The notes below the pieces were generated by a model, which worked only from the letters and a program-made list of their open reading frames with translations, ran no database searches and was not told the origin of the DNA. Made by a program: the position numbers and the translations under genes. This document shows positions 26,388 through 36,123 of a stretch of DNA of 45,340 bases, piece after piece; position 1 is the first letter of the stretch; each line of letters begins with the position of its first letter. This stretch comes from a cf. Phormidesmis sp. LEGE 11477 (GTDB lineage Bacteria > Cyanobacteriota > Cyanobacteriia > Phormidesmidales > Phormidesmidaceae): positions 1-45,340 of the forward strand of contig NZ_JADEXO010000043.1 in NCBI RefSeq assembly GCF_015207105.1, written 5' to 3'.

Positions 26388-28300
26388 TGCAGTTAGACGC
26401 GCGTGTTCCAACGGGCCCTTTAGCCGAAAAGTGGACTCTTTTCAAAGACCAGTCTCAGCTAGTTAATCCATCCAACAAAGCAAAACACACAATCCTGGTC
26501 GTAGGCACCGGACTAGCGGGTGCATCAGCAGCGGCAACCCTAGCAGAACAGGGCTATCAGGTCAAAAGCTTTTGCATTCAAGACTCACCCCGCCGGGCCC
26601 ACAGTATCGCTGCCCAAGGAGGAATCAACGCCGCCAAAAACTATCCTAATGATGGCGATAGCATCTGGCGACTGTTCTACGACACGATCAAAGGCGGCGA
26701 TTATCGATCGCGCGAGGCAAACGTTTATAGGCTGGCACAGATCAGCAATCAAATCATCGATCAGTGCGTGGCTCAAGGCGTGCCGTTTGCCAGAGAATAC
26801 AGCGGCTTACTGGCTAACCGATCTTTCGGCGGGGCGCAGGTGTCTAGAACGTTTTATGCACGGGGGCAGACGGGGCAGCAGCTTTTGCTTGGTGCTTATG
26901 GCGCGATGATGCGGCAGGTGGCTGCAGGGCAGATATCGCTGTTTCCTCGGCGCGAGCTGCTAGATCTAGTTGTGATCGAAGGGCGAGCCAGAGGGATTGT
27001 CGTGCGTAATCTGCTCACTGGCGAATTTGAGCGGTATGCCGGAGATGCGGTAGTACTAGCCACAGGTGGCTATAGCAATGTGTACTATCTTTCGACGAAT
27101 GGCAAGAATTCTAACGTGACGGCGGCCTGGCGATCGCACAAAAGAGGCGCACTATTTGCAAATCCTTGCTTTACCCAGATTCATCCGACCTGCATTCCAG
27201 TAGCCAGTGAGTTTCAATCAAAGCTGACGCTGATGAGTGAGAGCTTGCGAAATGATGGCCGGGTGTGGGTGCCAAAGCAAGCGGGCGATCGGCGAGCCGC
27301 CAAAGATATTCCAGAAAGCGATCGCGACTACTATCTAGAAACGCGCTATCCGACTTTTGGTAATCTGGTGCCCAGGGACGTGGCTTCTCGCAATGCCAAA
27401 CAGGTGATAGATCAAGGCCGGGGCGTGGGTTCGACGGGCTTGGCTGTATATCTAGACTTTCGCGATGCGATCGCCGCCCAAGGAAAAGAGGCAATCGCCG
27501 CTCGCTACGGCAACCTATTCGAGATGTATCAGCGAATCACGGGCGAAGATCCCTACAACCTACCCATGCGGATCTACCCAGCAGTGCATTACACCATGGG
27601 CGGACTGTGGGTGGACTATCACCTGATGACGACTATTCCAGGACTATTTGCACTAGGTGAAGCAAACTTCTCAGACCACGGGGCAAATCGTCTAGGCGCA
27701 AGCGCTTTGATGCAGGGATTAGCCGACGGCTACTTCATTATTCCGTACACGCTAAGCGATTATCTCGCTACGAATCCAACAGAACTAGTAGACACCTCTG
27801 ATGATGCCTTTGCAGAAGCGGAAGCATCCGCTCGGGCCAGAACGCTGAAGCTATTGAGCATTAAAGGGGAAAAGACAGTACTTGCGTTTCACCGCGAGCT
27901 AGGCCGGCTACTGTGGAACGGGGTGGGGATGAGTCGGAGTCAGTTGGGGTTGGAGGAGACAATCGAGGGTGTGCGATCGCTCCGCCATGAATTCTGGCAA
28001 AACTTGCGCGTTCCCGGCGAAGCCAACACCTTGAATAAAAACCTTGAGTTTGCCGGACGAGTTGCAGATTTTATAGAGCTAGGTGAGCTGATGGCCCACG
28101 ACGCCCTCGCTAGAAAAGAATCCTGCGGCAGTCACTTTCGCACCGAGTACCAAACCTCTGAGGGCGAGGCCCAAAGAAGAGATCAGCAATATTCAACCGT
28201 TTCTGCTTGGCAATATGAGGGAGATGAGCGGGCGCATACGCTGATTGAAGAAGAACTCGACTTTGAAAATGTAAAGCTCACACAGCGTTCTTACAAGTAG
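26378..28300 (+). CDS. sdhA: Succinate dehydrogenase/fumarate reductase flavoprotein subunit
   Basis: The FAD-binding subunit that oxidises succinate. The dinucleotide motif [19 protein letters not shown] lies near 41-59. The segment [17 protein letters not shown] near 71-87 contains the His that covalently binds FAD in this family. The active-site region follows ([20 protein letters not shown]), then [17 protein letters not shown]. The 640-residue length is normal. The start is GTG 26378 or ATG 26387, both overlapping sdhC. Its iron-sulfur partner is 3.7 kb downstream, past three other genes. Confidence 0.96.
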   Translation: MAVMQLDARVPTGPLAEKWTLFKDQSQLVNPSNKAKHTILVVGTGLAGASAAATLAEQGYQVKSFCIQDSPRRAHSIAAQGGINAAKNYPNDGDSIWRLFYDTIKGGDYRSREANVYRLAQISNQIIDQCVAQGVPFAREYSGLLANRSFGGAQVSRTFYARGQTGQQLLLGAYGAMMRQVAAGQISLFPRRELLDLVVIEGRARGIVVRNLLTGEFERYAGDAVVLATGGYSNVYYLSTNGKNSNVTAAWRSHKRGALFANPCFTQIHPTCIPVASEFQSKLTLMSESLRNDGRVWVPKQAGDRRAAKDIPESDRDYYLETRYPTFGNLVPRDVASRNAKQVIDQGRGVGSTGLAVYLDFRDAIAAQGKEAIAARYGNLFEMYQRITGEDPYNLPMRIYPAVHYTMGGLWVDYHLMTTIPGLFALGEANFSDHGANRLGASALMQGLADGYFIIPYTLSDYLATNPTELVDTSDDAFAEAEASARARTLKLLSIKGEKTVLAFHRELGRLLWNGVGMSRSQLGLEETIEGVRSLRHEFWQNLRVPGEANTLNKNLEFAGRVADFIELGELMAHDALARKESCGSHFRTEYQTSEGEAQRRDQQYSTVSAWQYEGDERAHTLIEEELDFENVKLTQRSYK

Positions 28301-28365
28301 ACTACTCTTCCAAACAAACCGTTTATCCAAGATCATAAAGATCTCAAAACCGAAGGCTTTTGACA

Positions 28366-28866
28366 CTAATGCTGATAGCTACTCACTTCCTCATCGTTCA
28401 TATCGTCATCGAGTTGTACTTCATACACCAGTTCACTACCGTCAGGTGTTTCCAGTCTCAAAGAACTATTCGAGAGGATATAGCGATTCACTTGGGAAAG
28501 TAGTTGCCCATACTGATAGTCCGACATTGTTTCAGACACAGAGGTGCATCTCATCAAAGTACGGCCTAGAACTGAGACAACCATCTGTTCACCAGCTCGC
28601 TGTAGATATCTGCCATCGTAATAGTTGCAACTGTCAAACCCATGGATTTCACCTCCTAGATCAAACTCGATAGTGAACTCGATATTTGACTCCACAGGTT
28701 GCTGATTGTAGTGAGTGAGTCGCCAACCCTGTCGCAGATTCTCAATCTCGCTACTGATGACACCGTTAGCGATCGCAACTGTATTACCCGTCAGCACCAG
28801 AAAAAATGCAACAGTCCCTACAAAAACCGCATTCAATCGCTGGTCTAATCTCCGATGCTGTGTCAT
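28366..28866 (-). CDS. META/HslJ-like exported protein
   Basis: A hydrophobic N-terminal segment at about 13-33 (AVFVGTVAFFLVLTGNTVAIA) looks like a signal peptide. The rest resembles the META domain: WRLTHYNQQPV near 48-58, FDLGGEIHGFDSCNYYDGRY near 69-88 and MVVSVLGRTLMRC near 95-107. HslJ of E. coli belongs to this domain family, and the function is unclear. It stands on the opposite strand between sdhA and cruF and interrupts the plus-strand run. Confidence 0.75.
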   Translation of the reverse strand: MTQHRRLDQRLNAVFVGTVAFFLVLTGNTVAIANGVISSEIENLRQGWRLTHYNQQPVESNIEFTIEFDLGGEIHGFDSCNYYDGRYLQRAGEQMVVSVLGRTLMRCTSVSETMSDYQYGQLLSQVNRYILSNSSLRLETPDGSELVYEVQLDDDMNDEEVSSYQH

Positions 28867-29465
28867 TACACCATACCTTCAATCTTCTAGGAACAGTCCC
28901 AGAATGAGTGAAGAGTAACACCTCTGTCAGTACCCGTCTGTGTACTTCCTTATCTTTCTTACTCCCGATTTACTGAGTCGCGCTCGTTTGTCTAGACATC
29001 TACTATGGCTCTGGACCCGGACCGGGGTAAGGCCCTGACTACTTCAAAATCTAGCCATAGGCTGAAAGCGATTTTGGGTAGTACGTATGGTTTTAGTTTC
29101 AGTTCTCTGACACAGAGCAGGTGACATGTTCTACATACATTTGGCCCTCTCATTATCTAGACCTTTTGATTCGGGCTAAGACAGCGTTTTTTATGTCCCA
29201 TTATAGAATTCGTGAACGCAACAAAGCTTTCTGGGCTATGTCTCAACGTCTAGCAGCACGCCTAGCTCAATACTACCTGCCAAGAACTGTGTTCTTTGGA
29301 ATGAAGCGCAGCAAGGACGACTAAGCTCTTTCTAGGCTTTTCAGTTTCTTCTTAGCAGAGGTTGAGCACATTTTTCTTGTGCTTACCCTGGTATAGAAGT
29401 GAGCAGCTAACTTCAGTGAACCTTGTTATATTACCGATACGAAAAATTAATTCTAGGGCGTAAGT
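28867..29465. other. 599-bp spacer upstream of cruF
   Basis: No established gene lies here. A plus-strand open frame of 67 codons (29121-29324) includes an ATG at 29193 giving a basic peptide of 43 residues (MSHYRIRERNKAFW onward), but I find no family or ribosome binding site for it. The promoters of the META gene (left) and of cruF (right) must lie in this stretch; I cannot point to either with confidence. Confidence 0.4.
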
Positions 29466-30353
29466 ATGAAGGCACTGGAGATCGCACAGCGCACTTTCTT
29501 TTCGGTTCATGTAGCTTCACTGATTTTTGGATTAGCAGGGCTTTTAATCGTGTTGCCGAACACGGCTTTCATCGCGGCGCTGCCTGAGTTTGGGCAGCAG
29601 GCATTTCAGTGGTCAATGGCAGGTGGCGGTGCGGTGTACATGATTTCGGGGGCACTAGCTGTCTCTATTTATGCCTATCGCAACCTGAGCTTATGGCACT
29701 GGCTAACCTTTATGCTGCCAGCGCTGGTCGTTTCTACTGGCGCTGAGCTGCTAGGCACCAGCACAGGCTTTCCTTTTGGAGAATATCACTACCTTTCTGG
29801 CCTAGGCTACAAGATGGCAGGTCTGGTGCCGTTTACCATTCCGCTGTCCTGGTTTTATCTGGGCTTCAGCGCGTATCTGCTGGCTTATATGGGCTTGGTG
29901 GGTTTAGGTAAGCTGCGAGTGCCAAGTGCGATCGCCTTCGGGTCTCTGCTCCTCACCTCCTGGGATTTCGTGCTGGATCCAGCTATGAGCCAAACCACAA
30001 TGCCATTTTGGGCTTGGGATCAGCCAGGTGAATTTTTTGGGATGCCATACCAAAACTTTGCGGGCTGGTTTGGTACAGGGGCAGTGTTTATGGCGATCGC
30101 AGCCGTACTCTGGAAAGCTAAATCCTTAGAAATATCCAACGTTCCGCTAGGTTTGCCGCTGTCCATATACCTGAGCAACTTTACGTTCGCCATGGTCATC
30201 AGCATAGACAGCAAAATCTATTTTCCTATCTTGCTTGGGCTGTTGTTAGGCGTACTGCCTGCGCTGCTGCTGTACCGTTCTGCGACGGAAACCTATGGCG
30301 AGAGCGTGGCCAACTTTGAGACGCTGGCTGTCTCTGGGTCAGGAGAAACCTAG
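29466..30353 (+). CDS. cruF: CruF-type carotenoid 1'-hydroxylase
   Basis: CruF hydrates the 1' end of monocyclic carotenoids such as gamma-carotene on the way to myxoxanthophyll. The 295-residue membrane protein has about eight hydrophobic segments and the DUF422-type motifs GAELLGTSTGFPFGEYHYL near 92-110 and GSLLLTSWDFVLDPAMSQ near 158-175. These are shared with bacterial CrtC-replacing hydratases. It is directly followed, with no gap, by cruG. Confidence 0.92.
   Translation: MKALEIAQRTFFSVHVASLIFGLAGLLIVLPNTAFIAALPEFGQQAFQWSMAGGGAVYMISGALAVSIYAYRNLSLWHWLTFMLPALVVSTGAELLGTSTGFPFGEYHYLSGLGYKMAGLVPFTIPLSWFYLGFSAYLLAYMGLVGLGKLRVPSAIAFGSLLLTSWDFVLDPAMSQTTMPFWAWDQPGEFFGMPYQNFAGWFGTGAVFMAIAAVLWKAKSLEISNVPLGLPLSIYLSNFTFAMVISIDSKIYFPILLGLLLGVLPALLLYRSATETYGESVANFETLAVSGSGET
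30341..30345 (+). promoter_or_regulatory. Ribosome binding site of cruG
   Basis: AGGAG at 30341-30345 lies inside the end of cruF, 8 nt before GTG 30354. It fixes the GTG as the start and couples cruG to cruF. Confidence 0.75.
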
Positions 30354-31604
30354 GTGAGATTTTTGCCAATTGCAGAGCTAGTGTCGGCTGGTGCTGTAGA
30401 TATTTCGGCTCCGGTCGGGGCCACTGCGCTGGTTCTACTTTTGGTTCAGCTACCTGCCACGTTGTTGTTGCTTTCTAGGCTGCTCAAGGGGGTCAGGCGG
30501 CGGCAGCCCCTTCAGCCCAAGCCGTCCACTCGCTCACAGGCGGCAGCGGTCAGCGTAGTTGTGCCGACCTTAAACGAAGCGCATAGGGTAGAACCTTGCC
30601 TAGTAGGGTTGTCAGCTCAGTCCGATGTGGTTCGAGAGATTTTGGTGGTCGACAGCCGTTCTACGGACGGGACACAAGCAAAGGTAGCTGCGCTTGGAAA
30701 AAAAGATAGTCGCATTCGGCTAGTCACGGACGAAGCGCTGCCCGATGGCTGGGTTGGCAGGCCCTGGGCATTGCACAGTGGTTTTTTGAGCACTGATGCT
30801 AATAGCGACTGGGTGTTAGGCGTAGACGCCGATACTCAACCTCAGCCTGGGTTGGCAGCTAGTCTGCTATATGAAGCGGAAACGCAGGGCTACGATATTG
30901 TTTCGCTATCGCCGCGTTTTATTCTTGAGTCGGCTGGTGAATGGTGGTTGCAGCCTGCAATGTTGATGACGTTGATTTATCGCTTTGATTCGGCGGGCGT
31001 AACGGTCCCTGACACAGAACGGGCGATGGCAAACGGTCAGTGTTTTCTTTCTCGAAGAAAGGTGCTAAAAGAACTAGACGGCTACACCTGTGCGGCGAGT
31101 TCTTTTTGTGATGATGTCACGCTAGTGCGTGAGGCGGCGCGGCGCGGTTACAGGGTGGGTTTCTTAGATGGAGCCGATGTGATCAGCGTGCGGATGTATG
31201 AGGGAATAGCGGAAACTTGGAGCGGGTGGGGGCGCTCCCTTGACCTGAAGGATTCTATTTCGCACGGACAGCTATGGAGCGACTTGTGGCTGCTGGTGAG
31301 TACTCAGGCGTTGCCGATACCGCTGTTGTTGCTAGCCTGGAGCGGCGTGAAGTTTTGGGGGTGGGAGAGCGTTGGATCGGTTGTTGTTGTAGCCGCAGTC
31401 ATGCTCAACATTCTATTGCTGACTATCCGGATTGGTATGCAAGCCGCTGTTGCAGGCTCCTATGACTGGACTCAAGCAAACCCGTTCAAAGCGATGTTCT
31501 TTTGGTTTTCACCATTAGCTGATCCTGCAGCAGTGCTAAGAATAATTCTTTCAGCCTTCCAGCGTTCTATTAAATGGCGCGGTAAAACCTACCGTAAAGT
31601 CTAA
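30354..31604 (+). CDS. cruG: CruG-type carotenoid 2'-O-glycosyltransferase
   Basis: The enzyme adds a sugar to the 2'-hydroxyl of the carotenoid, finishing myxoxanthophyll. It is a family 2 glycosyltransferase with an N-terminal hydrophobic segment, a GT-A core (VSVVVPTLNEAHRVE near 63-77, ILVVDSRSTDGT, WVLGVDADTQPQPG near 153-166) and a second acidic block (FCDDVTLVREAARRG near 252-266). C-terminal hydrophobic stretches follow (about 316-360). It starts at GTG immediately after the cruF stop, so both form an operon. The sugar is not determinable from the sequence. Confidence 0.9.
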   Translation: MRFLPIAELVSAGAVDISAPVGATALVLLLVQLPATLLLLSRLLKGVRRRQPLQPKPSTRSQAAAVSVVVPTLNEAHRVEPCLVGLSAQSDVVREILVVDSRSTDGTQAKVAALGKKDSRIRLVTDEALPDGWVGRPWALHSGFLSTDANSDWVLGVDADTQPQPGLAASLLYEAETQGYDIVSLSPRFILESAGEWWLQPAMLMTLIYRFDSAGVTVPDTERAMANGQCFLSRRKVLKELDGYTCAASSFCDDVTLVREAARRGYRVGFLDGADVISVRMYEGIAETWSGWGRSLDLKDSISHGQLWSDLWLLVSTQALPIPLLLLAWSGVKFWGWESVGSVVVVAAVMLNILLLTIRIGMQAAVAGSYDWTQANPFKAMFFWFSPLADPAAVLRIILSAFQRSIKWRGKTYRKV

Positions 31605-31965
31605 GATCAAACTGGCGAAGTAGCATTGTTATTTGAGAAGGATTTTGCAGCAGCAGGACTGAGGCGACGCCTTTTCGCTAACTTCTCATAGCGCTAGCTT
31701 CGCTTCAATTTATCCTCTTTAGGTCGAAACTCGGGCGTAGCCTATCCGCATATGTCAAAGCTTGTAAAGCGTTTCTATTTTTGACACTTTGATTGTGACA
31801 CGGTTTCTGAAACACGAATATGGCCCATAAACCTACTGTTTTGAGGTTTCGCCCGATAGTTCCAAAAGTGGTTATTTGCGGACAGTAGTATAGCGTGCGC
31901 TCATGGGCTACTCTTGTTTATCTAAAATAGATGGAGACAGAACAGTTGCCACAGACAAATCCACT
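31605..31965. other. 361-bp spacer between cruG and sdhB
   Basis: The stretch has a near-ideal -35-like TTGACA at 31781-31786 but no matching -10 box at the right distance. No open frame with coding features is seen apart from a possible N-terminal extension of sdhB from 31903. Nothing else is recognised. Confidence 0.4.
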
Positions 31966-32712
31966 ATGAGAATCAGTCTGAAGGTTTGGAGACAGACCGA
32001 TACTCAATCCGAAGGTAGCTTTAGGCGCTATACGGTCGATGGCGTTCAGCCGGATCTGTCTTTCTTAGAAGTGCTCGATATGCTGAACGAACATCTAACG
32101 CTACAGGGAGAAGTTCCAGTCGAATTCGATCACGACTGCCGAGAGGGAATCTGTGGCTCTTGCGGCATGATGATCAACGGTCAGGCACATGGTCCTCAGC
32201 AGCGAACTTCGGTCTGTCAACTGTACATGCGTAACTTCAAAGACGGCGATACGGTGACGATCGAGCCCTGGCGAGCGACTGCCTTTCCAGTTGTCAAAGA
32301 TTTAGTTGTCGATCGATCGGCCTTGGACCGCATTGTTACGGCTGGCGGCTATGTCTCTATCAAAACTGGGGCCGCGCCGGATGCTAACGCAGTGCTCGTC
32401 AACAAACCCGACGCCGACCAAGCTTTTGACTATGCTACCTGTATTGGCTGTGGCGCTTGCGTGGCGGCCTGCCCGAATGCGTCGGCCTCTCTGTTTACAG
32501 CGGCTAAGATTTCTCATCTAGCGCTGCTGGCTCAAGGAAAGCCGGAGCGCAAGCAGCGGGTGGTGAAGATGACGCAACAAATGACAGCAGAAGGCTTTGG
32601 CGATTGCTCAAATCACGGTGAGTGTCAGTCGGTGTGCCCGCAGGGAATTTCGATCGATGCGATCGCCCGCATGCGCCGAGAATACATTCGCGCTAAGCTA
32701 CCGTTTGGCTAG
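31966..32712 (+). CDS. sdhB: Succinate dehydrogenase iron-sulfur subunit
   Basis: SdhB passes electrons from FADH2 to quinone through three clusters. The [2Fe-2S] ligands lie in CREGICGSCGMMING with a distant fourth Cys in RTSVC. The [4Fe-4S] motif is CIGCGACVAACP, and the third cluster is CSNHGECQSVCP. The segments RNFKDGDTVTIEPWRATAFPVVKDLVVDR and PDANA are shared with the Bacteroidetes-type enzyme. I chose ATG 31966 (MRISLKVWRQ), because the 21 residues from 31903 look unlike the family. It is unlinked from sdhCA by about 3.7 kb. Confidence 0.93.
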   Translation: MRISLKVWRQTDTQSEGSFRRYTVDGVQPDLSFLEVLDMLNEHLTLQGEVPVEFDHDCREGICGSCGMMINGQAHGPQQRTSVCQLYMRNFKDGDTVTIEPWRATAFPVVKDLVVDRSALDRIVTAGGYVSIKTGAAPDANAVLVNKPDADQAFDYATCIGCGACVAACPNASASLFTAAKISHLALLAQGKPERKQRVVKMTQQMTAEGFGDCSNHGECQSVCPQGISIDAIARMRREYIRAKLPFG

Positions 32713-32766
32713 CCCATCGATCGAATCTATCATGAAGGGCCCGCTTCAAAAGGACTAACCCACGAC

Positions 32767-33699
32767 ATGCCAACTGCTCAAGCCACTGCTCAAGTTAAAG
32801 AAATATACACCGATGGCGCTTGTTCAGGAAACCCTGGCCCCGGTGGCTGGGGAACGCTGATAGAATTCGCCGACGGCCAGGTTCAAGAGCTAGGGGGCCG
32901 CGATACCAAAACCACAAATAACCGGATGGAAATGCAGGCTGCGATCGCAGCCCTAGAATTTCTTTCATCAGCGAGTATCGAGAGTAGCGCGGTCATCCTA
33001 CACACCGACAGCGAATATCTCAAAAACGGCATTACCAAATGGATAAAAGGGTGGAAGCGCAAGGGCTGGAAAACCTCATCAGGTAAGCCTGTGCTCAACA
33101 AAGATCTTTGGCAGCAGCTCGATCAGCTTAGTCAAACCTTGAGTACTGAGCAGATTGATATCGACTGGCGTTACGTACGAGGTCACACTGGTAATCCCGG
33201 AAACGAACGCTGCGACGAAATAGCAAGAGCCTACTCTCACTCACAGCCGATCTCGCTCAAACAGCACCAGGCATCAGCCAGCTCAGCAAAATCTGCCTCA
33301 ACCTTAAAAAACGTGCTATCTGATATACCCGCTCAAATTACTGTCACTGAAGGTGATCCATCTCACACACCGACGCTAACATTTGACGAGACAAACAATC
33401 AGAAAGAATCAGGTGTCATGACAGCTCCAGCCATCTCCAAAAAGCAGCTCGATAACGGTCTCTCAGAAACTTCTAGAGTCACCCGCATCAAAAATACATT
33501 AGAAACGCTCCAAGTCACAGATGAGCTGGCTAAACAAGGCTATCTCATTACCAGCGCAGAGCTTGCTGATTTAATGGACGTCAATGCTAGCGCGGTTACC
33601 AGCCGAGGTGACTATTGGGCCTGGCGTAACTGGACCGTCTCTCGCATTCGTCGTGAAGGGAATCAAATCCTCTGGCAGCTAGAGCGAATTGATGAATAG
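32767..33699 (+). CDS. rnhA: RNase HI fused to a C-terminal cyanobacterial domain
   Basis: The RNase HI domain (about 11-157) degrades RNA in RNA-DNA hybrids. Its catalytic residues are Asp16 (YTDGACSGNPG), Glu55 (NNRMEMQAA), Asp81 (LHTDSEY) and Asp150 (NERCDEIARA), all intact. A Ser/Gln/Thr-rich linker (about 158-230) leads to a folded-looking C-terminal segment (about 235-308: SRVTRIKNTLETLQVTDELAKQG and RGDYWAWRNWTVSRIRREG). That tail looks like a small helical, possibly nucleic-acid-binding, domain I do not recognise by name. Length is about twice that of E. coli RnhA. It is 54 bp after sdhB. Confidence 0.92.
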   Translation: MPTAQATAQVKEIYTDGACSGNPGPGGWGTLIEFADGQVQELGGRDTKTTNNRMEMQAAIAALEFLSSASIESSAVILHTDSEYLKNGITKWIKGWKRKGWKTSSGKPVLNKDLWQQLDQLSQTLSTEQIDIDWRYVRGHTGNPGNERCDEIARAYSHSQPISLKQHQASASSAKSASTLKNVLSDIPAQITVTEGDPSHTPTLTFDETNNQKESGVMTAPAISKKQLDNGLSETSRVTRIKNTLETLQVTDELAKQGYLITSAELADLMDVNASAVTSRGDYWAWRNWTVSRIRREGNQILWQLERIDE

Positions 33700-33787
33700 C
33701 CAGATGAGTAGCCAGGTAAGTATCTAATAGGAAGTCTAATCCCTCAGGAATAGTCAGCAGGGCACTGTCGGCCAGCTTCACCTTCCG

Positions 33788-34216
<429 letters not shown>

Positions 34217-34226
34217 TCAAATATTG

Positions 34227-34622
34227 TCAGAAATCAGCATTCATTACTACGCCATAAGAACCCATCACGCTACCCACGCTAAAAGACATCGGCGAATTGC
34301 CACCCGTACTAAGTTTGCCTCCATTTTCTAAGAGAGAACCGATTAGCGGCAGATCGGCAAAATCAAGCGTACCTGCTTTAGCAGCGTTTTCTGCTTGCTG
34401 GCGACGAACTTCGACACCCGTATTGATATTCTGGGCGATCGCACTCAAACCAAGCTCTGAGCGCTGCGTCTCAAACTGACTAGACTCCGACGGCGATAGA
34501 GAAATCACCTCTGCCAATAGCGGTTCTGCGTAGGCTGTCTTTACCCCAGTAACCAGACAAGCTAATCCGATAGTACAGCTCAAAATCAAACGACCAACAG
34601 ACGCTTTGAAGAGCATAAGCAT
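34227..34622 (-). CDS. Exported hypothetical protein
   Basis: A signal peptide is clear: hydrophobic at about 12-27 and a likely cut after AYA (TAYA-EPLLAEV). The mature part of about 100 residues has a central helical block (SELGLSAIAQNINTGVEVRRQQAENAAKAG) and a Gly/Ser-rich end. I do not recognise a family. Residues 97-100 include a short repeat-like loop (NGGKLSTGGNS). It is probably periplasmic or outer-membrane associated. Confidence 0.7.
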   Translation of the reverse strand: MLMLFKASVGRLILSCTIGLACLVTGVKTAYAEPLLAEVISLSPSESSQFETQRSELGLSAIAQNINTGVEVRRQQAENAAKAGTLDFADLPLIGSLLENGGKLSTGGNSPMSFSVGSVMGSYGVVMNADF

Positions 34623-34801
34623 GAAGAGAAGATATTGTATAGATATAGGCTACTCAGCAGGAACACGGTGTAACAGGCGGAATTTACCGATTTAGCTATC
34701 TAGATAGTAGAAAGCACTGATCGATCTACTGACTTTGAACACCAAGATTTGAGCACCAAGAATTGAACCATAAGGCGCTCAGCATTCTCTTTTACGCCAG
34801 C

Positions 34802-35959
34802 CTACAAGCTTGCTCGTAATGTCTTCACGACAAACTGGCTTGTTTCAGCCGATAGCTCTGGCCATATTGGCAAACTCAAAACCTGTTTACCTAGCTCATC
34901 ACTCACTGGATTAGCGGGATATTGTCCGTCATAGATCGGCAAGCGATCTTGAGGGAAAGGATAGTAGACCATACTGCCAACGCCCGCATCGGCCAGTGAC
35001 TTCTTTACATGGTCTCGTTTGCCACCCAAGATGCGGATGGTGTACTGATGAAAAACATGGCCATCACTTAGCGCTGGCGTAATTACATCAGCGACACCTT
35101 CTAAAAGCTGGCTATACGTCTTAGCAACCTGTCGGCGCTGCTGATTCCACAGATCAATATAGTGAAGCTTGACCTGCAAAATAGCGGCTTGAATCGCGTC
35201 AAGACGGGAGTTATAGCCCAGCATTTCATTGCAGTACTTCTGCTTAGAACCGTGCATTCTCAGCATGATGGCGAGTTCTGCTAGCCGATCGTCGTCGGTG
35301 GTGATCAAGCCCCCATCGCCATAGGCCCCCAAATTTTTAGTCGGAAAAAATGAGAAGGCACCCACATCACCCAGACTGCCGGCGCGCCTTCCCATCAGCG
35401 GCTGGCGAATTGCATCGTCACAGGTATCTTCACAGCCATCACAATTACCCTTGTAGACCGCCCCAAAAGATTGGGCACAGTCTTCGATAATTTTGAGATT
35501 GTGTTTTGCTGCGATCGCCCTGATTTTCGCCATCGCTGCCGGATTGCCATACAGATGCACCGGCATAATCGCCTTAGTTTTGGCTGTGACTGCCGCCTCG
35601 ATCAGGTCAGGGTTGATGTTAAAGCTATCGGCCTGGATATCGACGAACACCGGCTTTGCCCCAATGTTACTAATCGATTCCGCAGTCGCAAAGAAACTAA
35701 AGCAGGTTGTAATCACCTCATCGCCAGCTTCTATACCCAGGGCCCTAAGGCCAATGATCAAAGCATCCGTGCCCGAGTTTACGCCGATAGCATGCTTGAC
35801 CCCTAAGTACCTGGCAGCTTCAGCTTCAAAGTTTGCAACCGTCGGCCCTAGAACAAACTGGCCCGACTCAAGCACCGCATCGATAGCGGCTTGGATTTCT
35901 GATTTGATCGCTTGGTACTGAGGCTTGAGATCTAAGATCGGAATCTTGATTGAGCTCAC
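34802..35959 (-). CDS. DegT/DnrJ/EryC1/StrS aminotransferase with a Cys-rich insertion
   Basis: A PLP-dependent sugar aminotransferase of the type used for amino-sugar formation in surface polysaccharides. PLP features are SGTDALIIGLRALG near 62-75, ATAESISNIGAKPVFVDI, IEDCAQSFGA near 158-167 and FSFFPTKNLGAYGDGG with the Schiff-base Lys at 208. Between YKG and GSLGD, where the family has only a few residues, there are about 20 extra ones (about 172-193) including CDGCEDTC. No other sugar-nucleotide gene is adjacent. Confidence 0.92.
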   Translation of the reverse strand: MSSIKIPILDLKPQYQAIKSEIQAAIDAVLESGQFVLGPTVANFEAEAARYLGVKHAIGVNSGTDALIIGLRALGIEAGDEVITTCFSFFATAESISNIGAKPVFVDIQADSFNINPDLIEAAVTAKTKAIMPVHLYGNPAAMAKIRAIAAKHNLKIIEDCAQSFGAVYKGNCDGCEDTCDDAIRQPLMGRRAGSLGDVGAFSFFPTKNLGAYGDGGLITTDDDRLAELAIMLRMHGSKQKYCNEMLGYNSRLDAIQAAILQVKLHYIDLWNQQRRQVAKTYSQLLEGVADVITPALSDGHVFHQYTIRILGGKRDHVKKSLADAGVGSMVYYPFPQDRLPIYDGQYPANPVSDELGKQVLSLPIWPELSAETSQFVVKTLRASL

Positions 35960-36123
35960 GTTAGCTTTTTCTCTCTCGTAGGCAGTCAGAACAGATAAAC
36001 ATTCCAGATAAATATTGGTGTGATCTCACCAACGAGTACCTGACACAATTGTCAATCATTCGTCTCAAACTCTATCATGCCCGTCTACGCTCATCTGAGT
36101 AGCCGCAGCTAAAATTGACTAGC

